From positions 1 to 64,000 of the forward strand of contig NZ_JAKKUT010000008.1 of the NCBI RefSeq assembly GCF_029582805.1: a stretch of 64,000 nucleotides of DNA. The letters are read 5' to 3'. Shown piece by piece: positions 26,909 to 33,775 of the stretch. Within the stretch, counting starts at the first letter, position 1. Each line of letters opens with the position of its first letter. The DNA is from Candidatus Synechococcus calcipolaris G9. GTDB lineage: Bacteria; Cyanobacteriota; Cyanobacteriia; Thermosynechococcales; Thermosynechococcaceae. Position numbers and translations under genes: made by a program. The notes under the pieces were generated by a model that saw only the letters and a program-made list of their open reading frames with translations, had not been told where the DNA came from and searched no databases.

Positions 26909-27199
26909 TTAATTAGGCGGGGGGGTATCCGGTGTACCATCATCGGTGAGCAATAACTCCCGGGATTTTTTCAACTGCTTCCACAGAGATTTAATTTGAT
27001 CATAGGCTTCCTGGGGAGGCATTTTTCCGCTGGTTTCTAGGGCGCAAATGTAACCAATCCGCTGGGCAAATTCCTGGAGATTGGCATTAAAGGCTAAGTT
27101 TTGGGGACTGAAGTCACCGTGATAGCGACTGGTGGGATATAGAAAATTGTCTTTTGCATGCTGGTCTTTGTCAGGATTGGCATCGGATGGATTCACCAC
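26909..27199 (-). CDS. DUF7219 family cyanobacterial protein
   Basis: 96 residues. The block FLYPTSRYHGDF followed by NLAFNANLQEFAQRIGYICALE and the helix DQIKSLWKQLKKSREL is characteristic of the DUF7219 family of cyanobacteria. It is soluble, predicted helical, with a proline-rich tail. Function unknown. The small membrane protein gene follows on the same strand after 56 nt. Confidence 0.85.
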   Translation of the reverse strand: MVNPSDANPDKDQHAKDNFLYPTSRYHGDFSPQNLAFNANLQEFAQRIGYICALETSGKMPPQEAYDQIKSLWKQLKKSRELLLTDDGTPDTPPPN

Positions 27200-27506
27200 G
27201 GCGTTTCTATGCTCCTTCGGAGTTTTTTGAGCATTTGGAGTCCTGTGATCATTGTGGCATATTCGTTCCCTTTGGTTCTTGGGGAACTTGATCTATTCCA
27301 GATCAGTCTGGAACTCCTAGGCGTATCACCCGAATACTAAACCCACTGGGAACCCTAAAAATCTAGGATCAGTAAAATGATTCAATGATTTGCCTACCTC
27401 CTGCCAGTGGCTTAAATTGAAGCCTTCTCCCAAGGAGAGGGTTTGGGTGGCTAGGGTATCCTAAAGTTAAACTGATTTGTGATGCCCTGACGATGTAGAC
27501 GATAAA
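27200..27506. other. divergent promoter region
   Basis: 307 nt between the divergent DUF7219 gene and the M48 protease gene. It should hold both promoters. An open frame on the plus strand (27158-27340) overlaps the DUF7219 start and shows no ribosome site, so I take it as chance. No structured RNA or repeat seen. Confidence 0.35.
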
Positions 27507-28367
27507 ATGCGAGTCTTAACTATGAAACGTCAACGTTGGTTAACATTGCTGGCGGTTATTACCCTTGTGGTGACTGTCACCCTTCACCCTGTTGCGGCTC
27601 AGGCCCAAAACCTATGGCAGCGGTTACTGATTCAGGGGGTGCAGATGATCCAATTGTCAAATATTGGGCCTCAACAGGAAGTTGCCATTGGTCAGCAGAT
27701 CAATCAACAGATGCTACGCCAAGGAATGCGACTTTATACCGATCCGAGAGTTCAGGGCTATGTTAATCAAATTGGTCAGCGTTTGATTTCCGTGGGCGAT
27801 CGCCGGAATATTCCCTATACGTTTCAGGTGATTAGCGATCGCCAAGTCAATGCCTACGCCACCATGGGCGGATTTGTCTATGTCACCACGGGACTGATCG
27901 CCACAGCGGACAATGAAGCAGAGTTAGCCAGCGTGATTGCCCACGAAATTGGCCACATTGAACAACGCCATGTCATTCGCCAAATGCAACGGATGGCAGT
28001 GGCCCAAGGATTGATGACCGCCGCTGGACTGGATCGCGATCGCGGCGTACAGATGGCCACCGAGTTAGCGTTTCGTCGCCCCCGTAGTCGCGAGGCTGAG
28101 TATGAAGCCGATCGCCATGGTTTAGTTTTACTTTCCCGTGGTAACTATGCCACCAGTGCCATGCCTGCCTTTTTACGAAAATTGGGCCGCCAAGGTTCTC
28201 CCCCCACGATTTTGAGTACCCACCCGGCCCCCAACGATCGCATTGTGGCGGCGGAAACCATGATCCGCTCCGGAGTGAATAATCTTTGTACGGAGCAGCC
28301 CGCAGACCCCCAGTGTGGAACAGACCCGCAAGCTTATCGACAAACCCTGGGCCTCAATCGATCCTAG
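27507..28367 (+). CDS. M48 family secreted metalloprotease
   Basis: 286 residues. N-terminal signal peptide (LTLLAVITLVVTVTLHPVAAQAQ), then a M48 zinc protease domain: HEIGHIEQRH holds the two zinc His and catalytic Glu, and EYEADRHG supplies the third zinc ligand. It resembles the periplasmic BepA/LoiP-type proteases that act on misassembled envelope proteins, without a TPR domain. A second ATG at 27522 is an alternative start. The inositol-phosphatase-like gene starts 28 nt after the stop. Confidence 0.92.
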   Translation: MRVLTMKRQRWLTLLAVITLVVTVTLHPVAAQAQNLWQRLLIQGVQMIQLSNIGPQQEVAIGQQINQQMLRQGMRLYTDPRVQGYVNQIGQRLISVGDRRNIPYTFQVISDRQVNAYATMGGFVYVTTGLIATADNEAELASVIAHEIGHIEQRHVIRQMQRMAVAQGLMTAAGLDRDRGVQMATELAFRRPRSREAEYEADRHGLVLLSRGNYATSAMPAFLRKLGRQGSPPTILSTHPAPNDRIVAAETMIRSGVNNLCTEQPADPQCGTDPQAYRQTLGLNRS

Positions 28368-28395
28368 ACTAGAGAAATAGACTGCTAGGAGATTC

Positions 28396-29238
28396 ATGGA
28401 ACATCACTTTTGGTCAACGGTTCTAGACCTGTGCGGCAAAACCACCACCGTTGTGGGATCCCACCTGATGGGGGAAGCTGGACAATCCTTCACCGAACAA
28501 AAGTCCGATGGTAGTTTAGTCACGGTTGCGGATCGCTGGGCCGATCAAGAATTACGGCGGGGGATTGCCGCTATTTTTCCTGACCATGGTTTACTCAGTG
28601 AAGAAGGGGCCCATCACTTTCCAGAAACGGATTGGTGCTGGATTATTGATCCCATTGATGGAACGACTAATTTTAGCCATGGCTTACCCATCTGGTGTAT
28701 TGCCCTCGGATTGCTCTATCGGGGAATGCCTGTCTTTGGCTATGTGGCTGTTCCTCCCCTACATCAAGTGTTCCATGGGTTTTATCAGGCCCCCGGCCAT
28801 GGCGATGGAGCTTACTTAAATCAGCAGCCCATTCAATGTCAGCCCGGAGTCCCTAGTCACCAAGCATTTTTTAGTCTCTGCGCCCGCAGTATTAGTCTCC
28901 TAAAACGCCCCTTTCCCTGCAAAATTCGGATGCTGGGTTCCGCCAGTTATAACTTCCTCACCGTGGCAGCGGGCTATACCCTGGGAGCCGTAGAGCGGAC
29001 ACCGATGATTTGGGATATTGCTCCTGCTTGGCCCATTGTCCATGGGGCCGGGGCCCATTGGGCGAGTTTGGAGTCTTTGGATAAATTAGATCCTTTAAGC
29101 GTAAAGAATGTACCAGATATTTTTCCCTTAAAATTTGGAGAATCCTACGGCGATCGCTCGTACCATACCCTTGTCAGTGCCAGTTCGGAATTGGCCGCTA
29201 TTTTTCTACCCTACATTAGGGACTCAGTAACTCAGTGA
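28396..29238 (+). CDS. inositol monophosphatase family protein
   Basis: 280 residues. Metal-binding motifs of the family: SEEGAHHFPE, DPIDGTTNFSHG (aspartates binding two Mg ions), and the C-terminal WDIAPAWPIVHGAG. A TAGGAG ribosome site precedes the ATG. Members hydrolyse inositol phosphates, histidinol phosphate or 3'-phosphoadenosine compounds; the motif set does not decide which. It lies 7 nt before the nuclease gene on the same strand. Confidence 0.9.
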   Translation: MEHHFWSTVLDLCGKTTTVVGSHLMGEAGQSFTEQKSDGSLVTVADRWADQELRRGIAAIFPDHGLLSEEGAHHFPETDWCWIIDPIDGTTNFSHGLPIWCIALGLLYRGMPVFGYVAVPPLHQVFHGFYQAPGHGDGAYLNQQPIQCQPGVPSHQAFFSLCARSISLLKRPFPCKIRMLGSASYNFLTVAAGYTLGAVERTPMIWDIAPAWPIVHGAGAHWASLESLDKLDPLSVKNVPDIFPLKFGESYGDRSYHTLVSASSELAAIFLPYIRDSVTQ

Positions 29239-29245
29239 ATACGCC

Positions 29246-30031
29246 ATGATTCATCAACTGTCCCAGGGCCATCTGCAAACTCTTAATGGATGTCCCCGTA
29301 AGTTTCAATACCTTTACCTGGATCACTACACCCTACCCAGCTTGCCCCAGCAACTTAACCGCCAACGCCTAGGCACAGACTTTCATCGCCTCATGCACCA
29401 AGAATCTCTGGGTCTAGATATTGCCCCTCTCATTGCCGCCGATGGGGATATGGAGCGTTGGTATCAAACCTTTCAGACGAGTCCACCGCCAATGATTTCT
29501 GGACGGGCCGAAAGTGAACATTGCCGCAGTGTTGCCCTAGGAGCCTTTACCTTGGTGGGGATATACGATCGCGTAATTTTTGGGCCGACCCAAGCCCAGA
29601 TTATTGACTGGAAAACCTATGCCCGGCCCCCGGAAAAAAAGCATCTCAGCCAACATTGGCAAACACGGCTCTATCCGTTTCTTTTGGCGGCCACCAGTGA
29701 TTACACCCCCGAAAATATTTGTATGACCTATTGGTTTGCTGAAGGCTCAGAACCTCCGCAGTATTTTTCCTTTGCCTATGGGGTAGAGATTCATCGCCAG
29801 ATCTGCGATCGCCTAGAAGCGCAGTTAAGTCGCCTGCAAACCTGGCTGGATCGCTATGAACAGAACCCTGGGGATCATCCCCTTCCCCAAATTCCCCAAG
29901 AGATGGGTCGCTGCTCCTATTGCCCCTTTGTTCACCGCTGTGAACGATTTAACCCTGAGGCAGAATCCCAAAAGCTGGATGTTGCCGGACTCCTGGGAGC
30001 GATCGCCTCCATTCCCGAACTACCGATATAA
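29246..30031 (+). CDS. PD-(D/E)XK nuclease family protein with probable Fe-S cluster (RecB/Cas4-like)
   Basis: 261 residues. An N-terminal Cys in LNGCPRKFQYLY and three C-terminal Cys in GRCSYCPFVHRCERF are arranged as in Cas4/AddB-type nucleases that wrap the nuclease core around a 4Fe-4S cluster. Core motifs: H in TDFHRLMH, Asp in GIYDRVIF, and DWKTY (D-x-K). No CRISPR array or cas gene is nearby, so this is a stand-alone housekeeping or repair nuclease. It follows the inositol-phosphatase-like gene closely. Confidence 0.88.
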   Translation: MIHQLSQGHLQTLNGCPRKFQYLYLDHYTLPSLPQQLNRQRLGTDFHRLMHQESLGLDIAPLIAADGDMERWYQTFQTSPPPMISGRAESEHCRSVALGAFTLVGIYDRVIFGPTQAQIIDWKTYARPPEKKHLSQHWQTRLYPFLLAATSDYTPENICMTYWFAEGSEPPQYFSFAYGVEIHRQICDRLEAQLSRLQTWLDRYEQNPGDHPLPQIPQEMGRCSYCPFVHRCERFNPEAESQKLDVAGLLGAIASIPELPI

Positions 30032-30168
30032 ACCCTCTGGGGTCGTCCTAAAACGGGATCGTCCTAAAAATGTGAGGATTGGCGAGAAATCTTTTCCGAG
30101 AAACTCCATGTCTGATTCCCCAGCGACCTGCCCCACCGGCCAGTCCACCCATGTTGTTAACAAGAGTT

Positions 30169-30201
30169 GCGGGACGACACGGATAGTCGATATCGTCCCG
30201 C
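30169..30201. terminator. inverted repeat between convergent genes
   Basis: GCGGGACGA (30169-30177) and TCGTCCCGC (30193-30201), nine perfect pairs with a 15-nt loop, lying between the nuclease gene and the SH3-like gene that face each other. There is no T-run, so it may be a rho-independent-like transcript end or 3' stabiliser. Confidence 0.45.
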
Positions 30202-30208
30202 GATCTCG

Positions 30209-30523
30209 CTAGCGCCAGCGCACCTGAGATTCAGGAATCCAGGCCTTGAGTCCGTTGGAGGGCAGAACGTAGTACCAGATTTGACCGTCAGCACCACGCT
30301 GGCTATTGAGAATCAGGATGTGTTGTCCGGGATTGAGTGTATACTCCTGATTGGCATTGGGCGACGGACTGCCATAACCGTAGATGAATTCCTGACCGCC
30401 ATTGACCACGTACCCGGCATGTCCCGTAGACGTAGTAGGTGCTATGGGATCAGCCAGTGCCAGGGGGCCGGCTCCTAAAGTAATTGCGCTGGCCACTATG
30501 GCAGCATATACGAACTTGATCAT
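30209..30523 (-). CDS. secreted SH3-like domain protein
   Basis: 104 residues. Signal peptide (FVYAAIVASAITLGAGPLALA) followed by a single compact beta domain of SH3b type: YTLNPGQHILILNS, WYYVLPSNGLKAWIPESQVRW. Such domains bind peptidoglycan or peptides outside the membrane. A GTGAGGAG ribosome site precedes the ATG. No enzymatic motif; a periplasmic binding role is inferred. Confidence 0.75.
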   Translation of the reverse strand: MIKFVYAAIVASAITLGAGPLALADPIAPTTSTGHAGYVVNGGQEFIYGYGSPSPNANQEYTLNPGQHILILNSQRGADGQIWYYVLPSNGLKAWIPESQVRWR

Positions 30524-30734
30524 CAGACTTGCTCCTCACACTATTAAGGGAAAGTATATATCTGCACAAGGACGAGTGTAGTGTTTAATCAACTCGTTCT
30601 CCAGTGAGTCGAGAAATATACCACTTGAAGATTTTAACCCCTTGCAGTGCGGCAAATCCAGCCTTCGTTTGCGATACTCACTAAAAATTGCTCAAATTAA
30701 TGCATCCTTATCTATTTGGCACTACCAACCCTCC

Positions 30735-31520
30735 ATGCTCACCAGTCTTCAAAATCCCCTGGTTAAAGACCTACGGAAACTACACCAAGCCAAGCATCGC
30801 CATCGTCAACGTCAATTCTTACTAGAAGGCACTCACCTAATCCAAGAGGCCCTTGCCACCAACTATCCCCTAGAGATCATCTGCTGCACTCCCCAATGGC
30901 AACAGAAGTATTCCCAACAACTGTGGAAAGAACTAGAGGAACGAGTTAATCGCCTGGAAATCGTCAGTGAAGCGGTTCTAGGGGCGATCGCCACCACCGT
31001 ATCCCCCGATGGCATTATTGGGGTAGCCCCAAGTCCTGAGTCAGCTCCCCTAGACCTAACCTCCCTGGGCTTAGCCCTGATTGGTTTGCAGGATCCGGGG
31101 AATATGGGGACAATTATTCGCACCGCCACCGCCACCCAAGTGGAAGGACTACTGGGGGATGATCAATGTGTGGATTTTGAACATCCCAAGGTTTTACGGG
31201 CCAGTGCGGGGCAATGGTTCCGATTACCCATGCAGCGCAGTGACCATCTGAAAGCCGAGTTGGAGGGATACCAAAAAAAAGGCTGGCAACTTATTGCCAC
31301 CAGTCCCCACAGTTATGACCCCTACTGGGACGCTAATTTTCTGCTACCTACAATTATTTTAATGGGCAGTGAAGGCCAGGGACTACCAGCGGATATTTTT
31401 GCGCTGGCGAATCAAACCGTCAGCATTCCCCAAGCCACCGCCGTTGAGTCCCTCAATGTGGCGATCGCCACTGCCCTACTCCTCTACGAAGTTCGTCGCC
31501 AACGCTGGCAACGGCCCTAA
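30735..31520 (+). CDS. SpoU/TrmH-family RNA 2'-O-methyltransferase
   Basis: 261 residues from [16 protein letters not shown]; the frame is open further upstream to 30642 but this ATG fits the family start. The N-terminal substrate-binding domain ([17 protein letters not shown]) is followed by the SPOUT knot: motif 1 [14 protein letters not shown], motif 2 [11 protein letters not shown], motif 3 [17 protein letters not shown]. It methylates ribose in rRNA or tRNA; the exact nucleotide is unknown. Its last four bases overlap the opposite-strand psbZ gene. Confidence 0.93.
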   Translation: MLTSLQNPLVKDLRKLHQAKHRHRQRQFLLEGTHLIQEALATNYPLEIICCTPQWQQKYSQQLWKELEERVNRLEIVSEAVLGAIATTVSPDGIIGVAPSPESAPLDLTSLGLALIGLQDPGNMGTIIRTATATQVEGLLGDDQCVDFEHPKVLRASAGQWFRLPMQRSDHLKAELEGYQKKGWQLIATSPHSYDPYWDANFLLPTIILMGSEGQGLPADIFALANQTVSIPQATAVESLNVAIATALLLYEVRRQRWQRP

Positions 31521-31705
31521 ACCACCAGGAAGTTCAAGGCAGCCACCACTAGGACCAAGGCAACCCAAGCACCGGAACCCAGGAAAATTAATTGCTTGGA
31601 GCGATCCCAGTCCTGGGGAGATGCATAGGCAACGGGCACACCCACAACCATGGCAAAGGAGAGAAGGACAAGAGCAGCAAGGGCTAACTGGAACAAAATG
31701 GACAT
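31517..31705 (-). CDS. psbZ: photosystem II protein PsbZ (Ycf9)
   Basis: 62 residues from [17 protein letters not shown], the standard length. Two membrane helices (about 3-25 and 38-58) are linked by the conserved loop [19 protein letters not shown]. PsbZ is a small core subunit of photosystem II that helps binding of neighbouring subunits and carotenoids. The upstream in-frame ATG at 31720 is not used in the family. The stop overlaps the convergent methyltransferase gene by 4 nt. Confidence 0.96.
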   Translation of the reverse strand: MSILFQLALAALVLLSFAMVVGVPVAYASPQDWDRSKQLIFLGSGAWVALVLVVAALNFLVV

Positions 31706-31854
31706 TGTTATGAACTCCAAAATCTTATCAGCGGTGGAATAATTGCGGTCAGTCTACCCTGTGCCCCAGGGCGGACTCATGGAGTTAATTTTATCATCCC
31801 TAGCCAAACCCAAACGTTTATAATGGCTCCAGCAGGTATTTTGAGGTTGGATCC

Positions 31855-32184
31855 ATGAATCCCCCCATTCCCGCCATTACCTTGCCCCTTTGTCCCGATT
31901 GGCAGGCGGAAGCTGACTGGTTAGAAAAAGCCCTCAGGGAGTGGCTCGATCAGGAGTATCTCCCGGAAGCAGTGAATGCTGACATTGCCCGACGGACTGC
32001 AAAAATTTATCTGCGGCAGCGTCTTGAAGGAGAACACGATCTGGGTGGATTAATTCTTGCCCTCGTGACGGAACTCCAGCAGTTTGATTTTTCTAAGAGT
32101 TTTTATGGTGAGTTTGCCGTTGCCAATGCCGTGAGTGATCTATTGATGCAGCGATTGGGAATGGATCCCTGTTGTAGCGGCTAA
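31855..32184 (+). CDS. conserved-type hypothetical protein
   Basis: 109 residues, acidic, with a proline-rich start (NPPIPAITLPLCPDW) and helices EWLDQEYLPEAVNADIARRTAKIYL and VSDLLMQRLG. No catalytic motif or membrane segment. It resembles small hypothetical proteins widespread in cyanobacteria, but I cannot give a family. Transcribed alone, divergent from psbZ. Confidence 0.7.
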   Translation: MNPPIPAITLPLCPDWQAEADWLEKALREWLDQEYLPEAVNADIARRTAKIYLRQRLEGEHDLGGLILALVTELQQFDFSKSFYGEFAVANAVSDLLMQRLGMDPCCSG

Positions 32185-32277
32185 TAGTAGCGTTGCGGCG
32201 GCAGAATGGTTGGGGAAACATTGCTGGCGATCGCCTCGAATTTTGAATTAATCGAGATGCCCTTATGAGTTGACACG

Positions 32278-32320
32278 GTATACAGTGGATTTTCTCATCT
32301 GATACTTTGTGTATACTGTG
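32278..32320 (+). promoter_or_regulatory. operator-like direct repeats over the promoter of the ribbon-helix-helix gene
   Basis: GTATACAGTG (32278-32287) and GTATACTGTG (32311-32320) are near-identical direct repeats 33 bp apart, about three helical turns. The second contains TATACT, a good -10 element; TTGACA at 32270 sits just before the first. The arrangement suits autorepression by the ribbon-helix-helix-like product starting at 32342. Confidence 0.55.
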
Positions 32321-32341
32321 AGCATTACTTAGATAAGGATT

Positions 32342-32632
32342 ATGGCGAATATAAAAAACCTGAAACACTTCCCACGATCTGATGAGACGGTAGAACCCTT
32401 GGCAGAAAAACCAACGCAAGTTAGGTTGCCTGTGAGTATTGAGCAGGCTATTAGGCGACTGGAAAACCGTAAGTCTCCCTGGCTTCGACGTGTCATCACC
32501 GAAGCTGCACAGCGTGAACTCATGGGCAATACTCCCCAGTCTGGGCTGGAATCCGACAAGGAGACTGGTGATCCTGTTGCAGTTACTCCGAAACGGCGGG
32601 GGCGCAAACCCAAGGGAGATAATCATGAGTGA
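32342..32632 (+). CDS. ribbon-helix-helix-like DNA-binding protein (tentative)
   Basis: 96 residues. The central part KPTQVRLPVSIEQAIRRLENRKSPWLRRVITEA reads as a beta strand followed by two helices, the ribbon-helix-helix fold of small repressors. The C-terminus ends in a basic AT-hook-like RRGRKPKG. It overlaps the next start by 8 nt, so the two proteins are made together. Two direct repeats in its promoter suggest self-regulation. It may be the regulator of the downstream membrane protein. Confidence 0.65.
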   Translation: MANIKNLKHFPRSDETVEPLAEKPTQVRLPVSIEQAIRRLENRKSPWLRRVITEAAQRELMGNTPQSGLESDKETGDPVAVTPKRRGRKPKGDNHE

Positions 32633-33062
32633 CGTTATGACAGCCAGTGAAGCCAAGCAAATCATGGACTTACTGCAATCCATGGACAAGAAGCTAGATG
32701 TTCACATTGTTAAAACGGAGGAGCAATTTAAGGCTCTCAATGACAAGGTGGATGCGGTTAGGACTGAGCTTAAGACCGAAATCAAAGCAGTTAACGAGAA
32801 GGTCGATGCTGTTAGGGCTGAGCTTAAGACCGAAATCAAAACAGTTAACGAGAAGGTCGATGCTGTTAGGACTGAGCTTAAGACCGAAATCAAAGCAGTT
32901 AACGAGAAGGTCGATGCTTTACGCTCTGAACTGCGAGATGATATTACCGAACTGCGTAGCCAACAGAAAACGACTGATGCAAGGTTATGGGGTTTCATTG
33001 TGGCCCTGGTAACGCTAGTCGGTGGTAGCGTGATTAAGGTTCTCTGGTTTGACCGTGCCTAA
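32625..33062 (+). CDS. coiled-coil, tail-anchored membrane protein (paralogue of 19407-19778)
   Basis: 145 residues starting MSDVMTASEAKQIMDLLQSM; the in-frame upstream extension to 32439 runs through another gene and is rejected. Almost the whole protein is coiled coil, built in its middle from three copies of an 18-residue unit (VRTELKTEIKAVNEKVDA), then a C-terminal membrane span (RLWGFIVALVTLVGGSVIKV). The ends match the element-borne protein at 19407-19778 closely. Unknown function; the shape suggests a membrane-anchored rod. A mobile or phage origin is likely given its relative inside the tRNA-Thr element. Confidence 0.75.
   Translation: MSDVMTASEAKQIMDLLQSMDKKLDVHIVKTEEQFKALNDKVDAVRTELKTEIKAVNEKVDAVRAELKTEIKTVNEKVDAVRTELKTEIKAVNEKVDALRSELRDDITELRSQQKTTDARLWGFIVALVTLVGGSVIKVLWFDRA
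32757..32918 (+). repeat. three tandem 54-bp repeats inside the coiled-coil gene
   Basis: Units start at 32757, 32811 and 32865; they differ at only a few bases, and each encodes 18 residues, equal to one heptad plus one hendecad of the coil. Recent duplication changes coil length without disturbing frame. Confidence 0.95.
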
Positions 33063-33090
33063 AAAAATACCCAGACCTGCAAGCCTGGGT
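33061..33090 (-). terminator. hairpin with T-run on the minus strand
   Basis: ACCCAG (33069-33074) and CTGGGT (33085-33090) pair; on the minus strand the stem is followed by seven T after one base. It would stop leftward transcription, though no minus-strand gene is seen to the right. On the plus strand it directly follows the coiled-coil gene stop. Confidence 0.5.
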
Positions 33091-33775
33091 GGATTCAATT
33101 TAATTCTCAAGGTAATTTTCCCATGTCTGAATGAGATTTCAAAACTTCACAACAAAATAAAAGCTGGCACTTTAATGTCCATACCGGCTCTGGAGCCGGC
33201 AGATGCAACGCCATTGACAGGGAGGTTAAACCCAGCGGTATCTTAAAAAGCCTATGCCCATCTTTTCCAAGTGACCATCATCTGGGGGTATATCACGATC
33301 GCGCTTCGGAAGAAACCTCGTTATATCAATGGTTTGATGGATCTAATGGTATGGCCCTACTCTCCATTTACTCAACAGCTTCTTTTGCTAATTAAGTACC
33401 TGGGTTCAATTAACCTAAACATGCTGACAGGGAAAAAGGCGATAATCTCCTTACCTGGAGGCTACACTGCGATTCCCTTGTCTTACAAGTAATTGCGCCT
33501 ACCTACTTAATATTCTAAAAAAATAACCTATTGCAAGTGAGTAGAGTGTTAGGACATTTTGCCTCTGAGAAGCCTGTGAACCAAGGGACTCCCATTTGGA
33601 AGTGTCCTAATCACATCTTCATCTGCAATAAGTGGGGATAACCGAATGCCCCTACGGGAGAGATCACTGCTGTTCCAAGGGGAAGGAATGATTTCCCATC
33701 GCGATAAAATTGATCTCAGACAAACGTGTGCCTAGCGCATCTGCATTTATTGGAATTAACGGACAGGACATTACC
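33091..33775. other. gene-poor stretch upstream of htpG
   Basis: 685 nt without a convincing gene. One plus-strand frame is open from the codon after a TGA near 33134 to about 33395 with protein-like composition (for example AGRCNAIDREVKPSG), possibly a remnant, but it has no start. Another frame (33271-33492) looks like chance. A short inverted-repeat element lies at 33549-33610. The htpG promoter is presumably at 33620-33770. Confidence 0.4.
33549..33610. repeat. 62-bp element with TTAGGACA terminal inverted repeats
   Basis: TTAGGACA (33549-33556) and TGTCCTAA (33603-33610) are perfect inverted ends. The left end TTAGGACATTT also matches, inverted, the right arm of the element at 43840-43937. 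The interiors differ. Possibly a non-autonomous mobile repeat. Confidence 0.45.

Noticed and set aside
30531-30541. GCTCCTCACAC resembles the conserved core of the cyanobacterial small RNA Yfr1.
   Set aside because: It is the complement of the GTGAGGAG ribosome site of the SH3-like gene on the minus strand, and no flanking stem-loops are visible.
32093-32689. 198-codon open frame on the minus strand across the RHH-like gene.
   Set aside because: It covers a real plus-strand gene with promoter and overlap structure; no ribosome site and no family resemblance.
33271-33492. 73-codon open frame in the gene-poor stretch.
   Set aside because: No ribosome-binding site, unlikely composition, and a different frame in the same place looks more coding-like.
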